DNA of 32,051 nucleotides, taken from the NCBI GenBank assembly GCA_003427395.1, contig BFEA01000011.1, positions 5,306,384-5,338,434 of the forward strand. The letters are read 5' to 3'. This document shows, in pieces, positions 18,020 through 27,321 of this stretch (positions are counted from its first letter, which is position 1; each line of letters opens with the position of its first letter). This DNA is from Chara braunii (taxonomy: Eukaryota > Streptophyta > Charophyceae > Charales > Characeae). A program made the translations under genes and the position numbers. The notes beneath the pieces are model-generated. The model did not search any database, had not been told where the DNA came from, and saw only the letters and a list, made by a program, of their open reading frames with translations.

Positions 18020-18215
18020 TTTTTTTTTTTGTTTTTCTTTTTTTAACAAAAACACCCGCAACAACAGATAGGAGTGATGATAAGAGCATGCAGGGGACTC
18101 CATTCTATCGGTGGGGAGCTGCACCTGCTGGAAACCGGGTCCAGCTTCCCCTGAACAATGGTAAAACAGCACATCCTGGGAACCGGGCCCAGCATCCCTC
18201 ATGATGTTCCTGATT
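18020..18215 (-). mobile_element. Short retroposon sharing a LINE 3' end (copy 4)
   Basis: In the minus sense: GAGGGATGCTGGGCCCGGTT, then GGGAAGCTGGACCCGGTTTC, CAGCAGGTGCAGCTCCCCAC and CGATAGAATGGAG, ending in a mixed poly(A) (T-rich 18021-18045). The core GCTGGxCCCGGTT block is present twice, a local duplication not seen in the other copies. Confidence 0.75.
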
Positions 18216-18540
18216 CTGTCGATAGCTCGAAGAAAAAAGGGGATTAAGACCTGGGCAGTGGGCACCTCTTCAGTCTAATTAAGGGCCGCCAGATAAGCTT
18301 ATCAAACCGAGCACCCAAGGCCTCTTTTGCTATTGTGCACATCTCCAAAAAAAAAAAAAACACAGAGGTTCGAACTTCTTCACTCTCCCTCTAATCCAAA
18401 CCACTGCAAATCAACCAAAGCAAGTTTGGAAGGAGGAAATGTATCTGTCAAAAAATCAAGAGATCTGACCGAAGCTCCTGGCTGAAGTTTGAACTAGTCT
18501 TGGAATAAGAGGCGAAAGTCTTTTTTGAAAGGCTCCTCAG
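18216..18540. other. Unassigned region
   Basis: Contains a 14-nt A run near 18347. I looked for the plant snRNA upstream element (TCCCACATCG type) and a TATA box before the U2-like sequence and saw neither. Confidence 0.4.
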
Positions 18541-18705
18541 CAACCTTTCTCGGCCTTTTGGCTAAGATCAAGTGTAGTATCTGTCTTCTGGTCAGTTTAA
18601 TATCTGATCCATGGTCCATCGGACCACACGATGTCGTACGGGTAAGCTTGCTTGCCTGACCCCTCCAGCGTTGCCTCCGTATTGCACTGCAGCAGAGTGC
18701 GGCGC
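18541..18705 (+). ncRNA. U2 snRNA-like sequence, probable pseudogene
   Basis: Starts AACCTTTCTCGGCCTTTTGG and continues CTAAGATCAAGTGTAGTATC, which includes the GTAGTA branch-point-pairing region, then CAGTTTAATATCTGAT and the stem GGTCCATCGGACC typical of plant U2. Two departures argue against function. The loop after TATCTG is two bases longer than usual (CTGTCTTCTGGTCAG). The Sm-binding site (A-U-rich, RAU4-6GR) expected after the IIb stem is missing, with sequence passing straight to a GC-rich segment whose CCAGCGTTGCCTCCGTATTG recalls the 3' stem-loops. No promoter elements are seen. The 3' end is approximate. Confidence 0.75.
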
Positions 18706-20904
18706 AGCTGAGAGGTTGAGGGCCTCGATACGCCCTACTGGGACCTATTTTCTGTACAGTCGGCCGCCCTAAGTGAAGGCAGGCTCGACTAAGGCCTACA
18801 GGCCCATTTCGGGTCACCACGCAACTGGGAAAATTCAGGCAGTTGTGCAGCACCAGTTGGTTGAGAGCGCCCAGGCCAGGCTGCCTCTTTCGAATGTAAC
18901 GGAGGCAGGCCCTGGGCCAGATTCGCAACATGGACCGAACACAGGCCACGGGCAGTTGGACACGGGCAACCACCACAGGCCCAGGGCCTGATTTGTTTGG
19001 AGTGGGGCTCAGCCTCTCTGGGCCTACCGGAAGCTTCTGGGCAGGGGCCCAGCGCAGCCAGGCTTCACGCCGCAGGCAGGCCACTTCTATTTAGGAAAGT
19101 GCCTGCCCACGCATTCGGCATTCGGGCACTGGCTGCATGCTGTGTAAGCGCTGTTGCGCTAACACTGGCCAGCGCTCACGCGCTCAAGGGCGAGCTGGAT
19201 GAGCAGGCAGCCATAGCCGAGCTGCGCTGCTGTATGCTGGATGGGGCGCATGGTGGTCCTTGGGTGCACGTGGCATCTGTGAGTGGGGGATCAAGGTTGT
19301 GAGTGATACGAGAGACATACCTGGTGCTTGAGGTGAACGGCATTGGCCGAGATCTGCTCGTACTTCGGGGAGCTGTTGAGGTCACCAGCGGCATTGTAGA
19401 TAGGCTAGATAGGATCTGCCATTTGTAGTCTGGGCGCAGAGCGCCAGATAGGATGTCGACATTGGTTCTTTGTTGATGATGATGAGACTATACCAACATT
19501 GTCACTTATGAGCGCTTGCTGTGCTCTTATTTGGTGGAACTCGTGTTGCAATTCTGCTTTTGGTTCAAGGTCACGACTATCTGGTCTCATGTGTATGATG
19601 CTGCTTGGTTTCTGAAGTTCGCTATCGCTCATTTTCCTTGTAATTTGGTATCGTAGTTGTGGTACGGTGCGCTCATCTGGCGCTTGTCTTCTGCCTTTGC
19701 GGTACATGCATGCGGTCTGTTAGGCGAGCAGCCATAGGGAGTGTGTAGTGAGGAGGGCGAAGACAAGCAAGCGACCCAGGAGGTGAGGGGTTTGCCAGGA
19801 AGGCTACGTGGTGAAAGTGGGTGTTTGAAGTGTGATGAGAACTATCTGATGTGCAATTGATGCTGAGGTGGAACGACGGAGTAATGCTGATTGTGCCGAA
19901 GCAGCGATTGGTCATCACAGTCGGCATCAGGTCATCTGGTGAGAATATCTGTGGTTGGGGCAGCTATTTTGAGGTACGTTGCACCTAACCTTATCGACCC
20001 TCTTCGACACTTTTTACCGTGAGGATGTGTGTTCTATCTTGAGAGTCCTCTCATGTGAGGAGTCGAGTGCGTTGAACCTTGAGAGTCGGCATTGTTCACG
20101 TGGAGCATCTGGAAGGAGAGGGCGGAGCTATCTGAAGGGCCCTGGACGAAGCACTGGGTCACGGTCACCATGCCAACCCACCGGGAGTAGAGCACGCATG
20201 CTTTGCTACTTTGTCCTTTGTCTGCTTGCTGCGCTGTTAGATGGGTGATGAGGGGCAGGCCAGCCCTACAGGGAAGACGAGTACCGGGCGTCTATAAATA
20301 AGCATCAATGGGGTTACCTTCCACTGGTTGTGATCGTCGTTCTGTCTGCGGCGTTAAATAATTCCTGAGGATTGCGGGGGCCGTCCATAAACGCCTCTTG
20401 ATCAGCCAGTGGTCGGTGTAAGGCTCGCTGCAAGCGAGGGCAAACATTGTGCAGGGCTGGCAAGCTCAGCATACACTCGGGGCAGAGGGGTGGGCCATGT
20501 GCACACCTTTAGACACGCACGCTATTCTGGATCGCTCAGGACGCTGGCGTCAAGTGACTATCAAGAGGAACTGAGGATGGGGTAGATTTCAGGTGATAAG
20601 TTCGTGCTCAATTCCACTCTGCAAATATCCACACAGACGATTTTATTCTTAATTTTGATTAGTTAGATGGACTGCCATTGACATCTAACAGACAACAATA
20701 GTTAGAAAAATGCTTTCTGTTCGTGGACTAATTAATTAAAAATAGTTTTGTTTGTAGGAATCTAGACTACCTGTTGGACCCAAATGTATATACTCTGACT
20801 TAGCCATCGATTGATTATTTTAATTATTTTAAATCGGTTTGTGCATTACGCTGCAGTAGGCATCGAGTGTGACCTAGTGCAGATTGTGTATAGTTTTGTA
20901 GCTT
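18706..20904. other. Unassigned region upstream of the Ty3/gypsy element
   Basis: No domain recognised. ORFs at 18997-19302 (+) and 19405-19707 (-) are short and unassigned. A TATAAATA box at about 20292, followed by GC-mixed sequence up to the gag start, could be a 5' LTR/leader. However, I could not find LTR TG...CA ends, a primer-binding site or a second LTR. Confidence 0.3.
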
Positions 20905-21771
20905 ATGAGCGACAGGGAGACCACTAGCGAGGACAACAGGATCTTGCAATCGGCTAGACGCCCGATAGCCCACGTGGCGTTAGGACCCGAGGGTGACAGG
21001 TTACTATTCCGCCAGCTTAGGGAGAGACAGCAGCAGCAGCAGCGGAGAGCTAGGGCAGCAGAGGCCAGCAGGGCGTTCGCAAGCGAAGCCGCTGTTTCAG
21101 CAGCCATGGCAACTGCTGCGCAGCAGAGTTCCCAGGCCAGCAGTTCAGGGACCGTAGGGTCAACGATTGCGCAAACCCTGAGTCAGTCCACTGGCGTTAT
21201 GGCAAGCCAGCCAATAGTGTTGACCCCTGAAGAGGTCGCCATACAGCAAGCAACACTTTGTGAGGAACAACAAAAGAAGGCTTTAGGAGAGATAAAGGCA
21301 GAGAAAAAAAAAATGATCAGATGAAGATCAAGGATGCAGCGAAGACAAGCGGACGTTAGTGACTTAGAGGAGATGGACCTGACAAACATGGATGATGATG
21401 TGAGGACCGTGCGTGCAGTCCTGCTAGATGTAGTGGAAATGCAGGACCATCAGACGACTCTCTTACAGGACATCCAGCAGAGCCTGGCCGTGCTGGTCGG
21501 GCGAGCTCAGGCAGCACCATCACCATCAGGGCCTGGTGCCTAGCCTATGGTACAACCTCCTCCTTTCGTCCCACCAGTGACTGGGGTATCCCCATATGCC
21601 TATCCAACATCGGTCCAAGCCGCTTCCCTAGGTATGCCGCTATCAGGAGGGTTCTCGACAGGTCCTAGTGTACAGGTTCTTGTACAGTCAGTGTATTCCC
21701 GACCTCCGTTGCAGGTTGCCGTAACTGGGCAGCCTGCTGTCTCGCAGCCGGCACAGCCGCAGGGCACATAA
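20905..21771 (+). pseudogene. Ty3/gypsy Gag N-terminal part (three in-frame stops)
   Basis: One frame from ATG 20905 (MSDRETTSEDNRILQSARRP) with a Gln/Arg/Ala-rich helix (RQLRERQQQQQRRARAAEAS), stops at 21322 and 21541, and an end at 21769. The middle has a coiled-coil-like DLEEMDLTNMDDDVRTVRAV and the tail is Pro/Gln-rich. This fits the variable N-terminal portion of plant and algal gypsy Gag proteins. Identification depends on the linked downstream domains. Confidence 0.6.
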
Positions 21772-22034
21772 CCCCAACAACAGCTAGTGCAGCAACCTGC
21801 GCCCCAGGGTCCACAACCCGGAATGGGGCAGGTACCGGGACAAACACAGTGGGTTCCAAAGACGGCCATCGCCTCACCCAACCCTTTTCAGGGGACAAGA
21901 AGGGCAAAGACCTTGACACATGGTTGAAGGTCAGTGCCAGTCTATGTTAAGTGCGAGTTGACCTTGCTACATGAGGAAGTGTTTGTGCTGCCTCCTATCT
22001 GAAGGGGAGCGCAACGTGATGGTTAAGTGGGCTA

Positions 22035-22817
22035 GTGCAGCTGCAGGGATATGGACACGACTTCCATGCTTGGGCAGACAACCAGAAACTGGAAGACTTC
22101 CTCAAGACGGTGGAGGAGAGATGGCATGATCCTCAGGAGACCCAAAAGGCAACTGACGCGATCCTGACTTTGAGCAACAGACCATTCAAGTCAGTAAGAG
22201 ATGCCACAGACGTTGTAGAGCGTCTGAGCTGTGTTCCTGGAGTACGCTATGACCCCCAAGTCTTACTGACAACTTACCTGAGGTGTCTACCCATGCGCCT
22301 CAAGAATCAGTTGGCAGGAGAGGCTAACATCAATGTGCACAACTTCCCTTCGTTTAGCAAGAAGGCCCTAGACCTAGATGCAAAGATAGGGCATGGGCAC
22401 CAACCCATCGATAACAATGGTTCAACCATCGAGTTAAATGACAACTTCCAGGAGGGAGTAGGTACAGAGGCGGGTAGCGTAGAGGCTTCACGTGGTGGAG
22501 TAGTCGCTGCCTCAGTACAAAAAGGCAAGGCGGCCGGTAGATGCCGTGGAGGCTCCCGGTCTAGGAGTCAAGTTGACCCCAATGCTCCTCCATGGGAGAA
22601 AGCGGGTCTTACAGAGGACGTGCGAAGGGACCGGTACACCAGGCAGGCCTGTATTCGTTGTGGTCAATATGGCCATAACCAGTTCAAGTGCCGCAATAAG
22701 AAGGTGACCGAAAAAATCGCGCCTACGATGGGCCAAGCGTTGGGATCCTCCGCTCCCGTAGGTAGCAATGTTGCCAGTAGTTTTGGAACTGCTCCAGGAA
22801 ACACGTCGGGCCAGTAG
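22035..22817 (+). pseudogene. Ty3/gypsy Gag core and CCHC zinc knuckle
   Basis: A 260-codon frame. Its helical core (LEDFLKTVEERWHDPQETQK, then LTTYLRCLPMRLKNQL) resembles the retrotransposon Gag domain. It ends with a knuckle C-x2-C-x4-H-x4-C (CIRCGQYGHNQFKC) near residues 213-226. Gag forms the particle and binds element RNA. A frame change separates it from the N-terminal part around 21771-22035, where a typical FQGTRRAK/LDTW-like piece lies out of frame. Confidence 0.75.
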
Positions 22818-22876
22818 GAATAGTAGTTGTTCCTACTAGGGTCGAGGTGGTGGACACACCCTCACCATCTTGAGAG

Positions 22877-23609
22877 ATGCCCCAAGCTACTGTCTCCGTT
22901 GCCATCCCGCAAACACATTCGGACCCATCGAGCCTCTGTTCGATGAATGAGTTTGAGTCCTTAGAGGAGCTAGAGGAGGAGTGGTCTCGGTTAGACCCAC
23001 TAGCTTCTTGGGCGGCATTGGCTAAAGCCCCTAAGGGTGAGATGATCATCGACGGCCGCAAGGCCGGGGCCTATTATGACACTTGCTCAATGCAGAATTT
23101 TTATTAGTCGTGCGTGTGTTGAGAGGCTGTGCTTACAGGGGCAAGTGCAGCACCTGAGTCGGCCTGTGGAGTCGGCCTGTGCCAACAAACAGCGCATGGT
23201 AGTTAATGACTACCTCAAAGACGTTGAGTGTTGTTTCCCGTACGCCGGAGGGGAACTGAAGCATCGTGACTCGTTCCTAGTCAGCGATGAGCTCCCGATG
23301 GACATCCTGTTAGGTATGTATTATCTTTCGGTTGCACAGCCCCAGTTTGACTGGGACAGAAAAGTGGTCAAACACACTTTGCTCGGAGGGGGGACCGCCA
23401 GATTACGTAAGTTTAAAGCTAGTAGTCTGATCGAGTCCTACGGATGCATGTGTGCGGTCGCGTTTTATAATTATTATAAGCAAAATCTGGAGGAGGGTAT
23501 GTACTTAGTTTATGTCTCTGCAGCAGGCGAGCTTGTGAAAATGTCACCGGAGATAGAGGGAGTAGTCGTTAAGTACCCTGATCTATTTGAAGAACCGAAA
23601 GGAGTTTGA
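22877..23609 (+). pseudogene. Ty3/gypsy aspartic protease region (frameshifted)
   Basis: The active-site segment is YDTCSMQNF where D-T-G/S-A/S is expected; Cys replaces Gly. Right after it, at a run of five T (23097-23103), the reading moves from the 22877 frame to the 23076 frame (FISRACVERL). The C-terminal hallmark is DILLGMYYLSVAQPQFDWDR, equivalent to the usual D-x-I-L-G-M-D-W-L. Both the substituted residue and the shift point to an inactive protease. Confidence 0.7.
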
Positions 23610-23611
23610 GA

Positions 23612-24240
23612 GGGAGGTCATCCACGTGGTAGAGATTATCCCAGGGTCTAGCATTCCGAAGGGTGGGATCTATCGGATGTCCCCAGGCGAGCTTGATGAG
23701 CTCCGCCGACAACTCAAGGAACTCGTAGAGAAGGGTTGAATCCGGCCGAGTGTCTCCCCTTACGGATTGCCAGTCTTATTTGTACCGAAGAAGGGGGGGA
23801 CCTTGAGGATGTGCATTGATTATAGGGGCCTCAATGCCATCATTGTAAAGAATGCAGAGCCCCTACTGAGCATCGATGACTTGTTGGACCGAGTGCAAGG
23901 GTGCCGGTACTTCAATAAGATAGATCAGAAGTCCGGGTACCATCAGATTGCAATGCGGCCCGAGGATCAACACAAAACCACATTTCAAACCAGGTACGGT
24001 CTGTACGAGTTTGTGGTGATGCCTTTCGGCCTTTGCAATGCTCCTGGCATCTTTTAGCATGCCATGAACCGGATCTTTCATGACTACTTGGACAAGTTTG
24101 TCATCGTGTACCTCGATGACATACTTATCTTCAGTAGGACTATCGAGGAGCACGTTGGTCATTTAGACAAAGTCCGTAGTCTCCTTCGGCAACACAAGTT
24201 CAAGATCAACGGCGAGAAGTGCGAAGGTGACAAGGTGACA
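23612..24240 (+). pseudogene. Ty3/gypsy reverse transcriptase palm (two in-frame stops)
   Basis: The frame includes IYRMSPGELDELRRQLKELV, a TGA at about 23737, [64 protein letters not shown] and, after a TAG near 24056, AMNRIFHDYL and the catalytic VYLDDILIFS. The Y-L-D-D pair is intact. The second stop replaces the usual Gln in T-F-Q. The element is cut about 20 residues after YLDD. Confidence 0.88.
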
Positions 24241-24825
24241 ACGGGGGCTGGGAGGTAAGGGGGCGCCTTCCAGTGAAGGCAACGAAAGGGCAGGAGTTTG
24301 TTTCTTTGGGGGGGAGGAGTAAGCCGCTCGGTTTCTGGTGAGCTTTTTTACATACAACTGAGACTTGAATAGGGGCAGAAATTTTCATGGGGAAAAAAGT
24401 AGTTCCCTCCCGTCCTCTCTCTCCCTCTGGGAATAATAGGTGTCGACTGCCTTTTTAGGTTATGATTCCTGCGTGTGTATCTGTGTTCTTTGAATTCTTT
24501 TTTATTTTTGAGGTTTCAACTGGAAAAATCGTCATAATTTTTGTGCTGGTTGCAGTGGATTGTGTTTGCGTTGATGGTTGGAGATAATGCGCTCTGCGGC
24601 GAAGGGGCTAGCCAGTAGGGCGGAAATAGGGTACAGCAGCGGTGGAGATGGTGGCTCTACCGTAGTAAGTCTTGCCGTAGTAAGGTTGAAAAGGTTTTTG
24701 TTGGATGTTTACAGCCAGTGCTTGAAAGAGTGGATGATCGGAACTACAACCATGGCGACGATTGGTGGCTTGCCTGGTATCTGCCGATGTCTTTGGTCCC
24801 AGTGGTTTGCGAGTGGACGAGGTCA
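24241..24825. other. Unassigned region
   Basis: Sequence after the gypsy break. A plus-strand frame at 24718-24900 (DDRNYNHGDDWWLAWYLPMS) is coding-like but unrecognised, and its end runs into the repeated motif at 24826. Confidence 0.3.
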
Positions 24826-24920
24826 GAACGACGCTGGTCGGTGTTGGGGCTTGGTCACGCGGTCACGCTGCCCTGTAACCCGAGTGGTACGGGAACATGA
24901 GACCTGGTAGAGAGATCTGG
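24826..24920 (+). repeat. ~85-nt motif, copy 1
   Basis: GAACGACGCTGGTCGG, then TTGGGGCTTGGTCACG, CTGCCCTGTAACCCGAG and GAGACCTGGTAGAGAGATCT. Unknown family; see also 24975, 25304 and 25430. Confidence 0.75.
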
Positions 24921-24974
24921 GGAGTTGTCGAGGGTGGAAGGCACTCTAGTGTCTATTGGCGAACTGATACTTAG

Positions 24975-25100
24975 TCGACGCTGCCCGGAGCCGGGGGGGG
25001 TCGCTTTGCCCTGTAACCTAGCAGGTGGGGGGATTTCTGGGGTGGGTCGTGCCACTCTGTAACCTAGCAGTTGGGGGTGGGAGGCCTGGTAGAGATTGGG
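24975..25100 (+). repeat. ~85-nt motif, copy 2 (internally expanded)
   Basis: CGACGCTGCCCGGAGC, TCGCTTTGCCCTGTAACC, a second degenerate CACTCTGTAACCTAGCAG, then GAGGCCTGGTAGAGATTGGG. The middle block is duplicated. Confidence 0.7.
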
Positions 25101-25303
25101 TATCGAGGTATAGGAGAAAGGCGGATAAGGTTGAGTTTTTGATAGTCGCTAAAGGTAGGTGGTTTTTGGTCCGAATATTTCCGTGATCAAATCTTAGAAA
25201 ACTGTGGTCTTACGAATGATTTGTGATTCTGGGGACCCCTAGCAACTCATTTTAGGAGGCTTCATTGCTGTTATACTCAGTGATCTGCGGCTGTCCGATG
25301 CCA

Positions 25304-25382
25304 GAACGACGCTGGCCGGTACTGGGGTGTTGCCCTGTAACCTGCTGATGCAGGAGTGTGAGGCCTGGTAGAGAGATCTGGG
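25304..25382 (+). repeat. ~85-nt motif, copy 3
   Basis: GAACGACGCTGGCCGG, TTGCCCTGTAACCTGC, GAGGCCTGGTAGAGAGATCT. Confidence 0.75.
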
Positions 25383-25429
25383 AATGCTTTGGGGTGGGCA
25401 TTTCAAGGGACAACTAAGGGTTACTGCTA

Positions 25430-25514
25430 GGACGACGCTGGTCGGAGCTGGGGTGAGTCGCGTTGCCCTGTAACCCCCGAGCGGGTGGGGGGGTGAGACC
25501 TGGAAGAGCTCGGC
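25430..25514 (+). repeat. ~85-nt motif, copy 4
   Basis: GGACGACGCTGGTCGGAGCT, TCGCGTTGCCCTGTAACC, GAGACCTGGAAGAGCTCGG. Confidence 0.75.
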
Positions 25515-25720
25515 AAGGAGTAAAACAGTGTTGGAGAATCTTAGAAGGATTTGCTAGGGATTCCGAGGGTTTTCAGCATTTATAGGACCTTTGTGATGGC
25601 GTTTTTTGCCTGTAAAAACTCCAGAATTTTCTTAGCCAAAGCCGGGTAATGGCCCCAGTAGCTTAAAAAAAGAGGGGTTCCTTTAGTCCCTTTGTGGAGC
25701 TTAGAAGGAAACTTCTCATA
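25515..25720. other. Short unassigned stretch
   Basis: Contains CCAAAGCCGGGTAATGGCCC with a short A run near 25638-25671, related to a sequence at about 25829-25865. Confidence 0.3.
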
Positions 25721-25757
25721 TTTTTTCAGATTTTTTCAGATTTTTTCAGATTTTTTC
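25721..25757. repeat. 10-bp tandem repeat TTTTTTCAGA
   Basis: Three full copies and a partial fourth, head to tail. Confidence 0.95.
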
Positions 25758-25879
25758 TTAATTTTAGCCTATCTTTTGGGTTTCTTCAGTGAATAGGCAA
25801 GTAATTGCTCATGATCTTATTCTTCAGACAAAGCCGGGTTGAAGTCCCGGTATCTCAAAAAAAAATTCTGTATGTGCTC

Positions 25880-26000
25880 TCAAATATGTTTCATGTTCCA
25901 AATGGGACGCTGGGCCCGGTTCCCAGCACGTGCGGCTCCCCACGAATAGATTGGAGCATTGTCCCATTAAAAAAAATAAAAATAAAAAGGGAGGCCGAGG
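25880..26000 (+). mobile_element. Short retroposon sharing a LINE 3' end (copy 5)
   Basis: AAATGGGACGCTGGGCCCGG, TTCCCAGCACGTGCGGCT, CCCCACGAATAGATTGGAG, then an A-rich tail (25970-25990). It lacks the GCAATCAATGCTGG block, so it is 5'-truncated. LINE-3 begins directly after it. Confidence 0.75.
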
Positions 26001-26008
26001 GCTGATGG

Positions 26009-26354
26009 GTGCAGACCTTTTCGCCAATCTTTACTGGGCTGATAAAGAGAGCAAAAGCCTTGGCCAATCTGGAACTAGTGGAATCTCATAAACAAAAGGA
26101 ATGGCTTGAATGGCTGAGACTCAAGGGTCTGACGGGCTACGATCGCATGACGAAAGAAACCTTTAAATCATTGATGCTCCGCCATTCAAAACCGTTAATT
26201 CGGGAATTGTCCCACCCATTTGTAGGTGACACTCTCACCGCTACGGACACTCCATCAATATGCAGTTCTGTGTTAGACTATTTTTGGGATATTGTCTCCA
26301 CCAGGCGTCCACAGGACAAATTCGACTCGAATCTATCTTTGAGTTCCGACTTCT
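26009..26354 (+). pseudogene. LINE-3 linker before the RT
   Basis: Frame encoding a charged helical segment (LIKRAKALANLELVESHKQK) and SVLDYFWDIV, SNLSLSSDF. It corresponds to the endonuclease-RT linker and the start of the RT. The original frame continues at 26486 after the insertion; the apparent end at 26389 lies in inserted DNA. Confidence 0.7.
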
Positions 26355-26485
26355 TTTTTTTTTCTTTTTTTTTTCCAATGCTCAAATAACACGCACGGCT
26401 GTTTTTTCTTTTTTTCTTTAAGTCGGTAACTTTGTATTCCTGAGAAATGGATTGAGGTCGGGGTCCTCACCGAGTTCCGACTTCT
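26341..26485 (-). mobile_element. 117-bp retroposed insertion with 14-bp target-site duplication
   Basis: GAGTTCCGACTTCT occurs at 26341-26354 and again at 26472-26485. The insert (26355-26471), read on the minus strand, starts GGTGAGGACCCCGACCTCAA and ends in an A-rich tail (T-rich on plus from 26355). Removing the insert and one duplicate (131 bp) shifts the downstream RT frame exactly into the upstream one, proof that it split an ORF. The source RNA is not recognised. Confidence 0.88.
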
Positions 26486-27321
26486 GGAAAAGGACTAATG
26501 ACCTGATTTCGTCCGACAACAAAAGCAAATTAGATGCACCATCAACAGAAAAAGAACTACAGGGGGCTGTTAAAAAAATGGCTTTGGGCAAGTGCCCAGG
26601 CCTGGATGGCCTTCCGGTGGAACTTTATTTGTCAGTCTGGGACGTGTTTGGCCCATTCCTTTGTCAGATCTTTAACAGTGCCCTAGCCGCTGGCTCCCTA
26701 CCGAAGGGTTTTGTCAAAGGGGTCATTTCCCTGTTGTATAAGAAGGGGGACAAGAGTGCTGTCCGCAATTATCGACCTATCTCCATCCTAAATGTGGCTT
26801 ACAAGATTCTGGCCAAAGCCCTGGCCATCCGCCTAGCCGACATCTTTCCCAATCTAATAGGTTGGGAACAGGGGGCTTTTGTAAAGGAACGTTCCATATA
26901 TGAAAATAGATTGATGGCCTTCCAAGCCTTGGAGTTGATAAGCAAGGAGAAGAGGGAGGTGGTGGTTCTCCTCCTGGACATGGAGAAGGCATATGACAAG
27001 GTTGGATGGGCGTTTGTCTCTAGAACTCTAAACAGAATGGGTTTTGGTTTGGGTTTCTGCCAATGGGTAAAAGCCATGTATTCCCAGGCAGCGTCTTCAG
27101 TGACCGTCAATGGCCAGTTATCAGAAGAATTTTATCTCACAAGGTCCCTACGGGAAGGGTGTCCTCTAGCTCCTCTTTTGTTTGTGGTGCAGTTAGAGGT
27201 ACTATTAGACAATATTAGGAAGAATCCGGAAATACCTGGCTTGAAATTGACCCCCTCTCTCCAGTGGAAAGGGGGGCAATTGCTGATGATCTTACCATAC
27301 CCTGTGAGAACTCCCCGTTAG
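26472..27321 (+). pseudogene. LINE-3 reverse transcriptase palm/fingers
   Basis: Motifs: CPGLDGLPVE, SLLYKKGD, YRPISILN, QGAF, motif A VVLLLDMEKAYDKV and REGCPLAPLLF, all in one frame. The catalytic A-D-D codons are at 27282-27290, in the -1 frame, right after a run of six G (27271-27276). Beyond that point the true path continues in the shifted frame (FLFEASINWNK). The 26452 ATG sometimes predicted as a start lies inside the inserted DNA and is not native. Confidence 0.88.

Larger units (their letters stand above)
20905..24240 (+). mobile_element. Ty3/gypsy LTR retrotransposon, broken, lacking RNase H, integrase and LTRs
   Basis: Gag, a CCHC knuckle, an aspartic protease and an RT palm occur in order, as in Metaviridae. 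The copy ends abruptly at about 24240, right after the RT KFKINGEKCE segment, and unrelated DNA follows. RNase H, integrase and a 3' LTR are absent. Several stops and frame changes interrupt the coding sequence. Confidence 0.88.

Noticed and set aside
19405-19707. 100-codon minus-strand ORF
   Set aside because: No domain, no splice signals and no match to the mobile-element proteins nearby.
20283-20904. 5' LTR and leader of the Ty3/gypsy element
   Set aside because: A TATAAATA box is present, but no TG...CA ends, primer-binding site or second LTR could be found, so the boundary cannot be supported.
26452-26485. Native start codon of the LINE-3 RT at 26452
   Set aside because: This ATG lies in the 117-bp inserted retrosequence; the true frame enters from 26009-26354.
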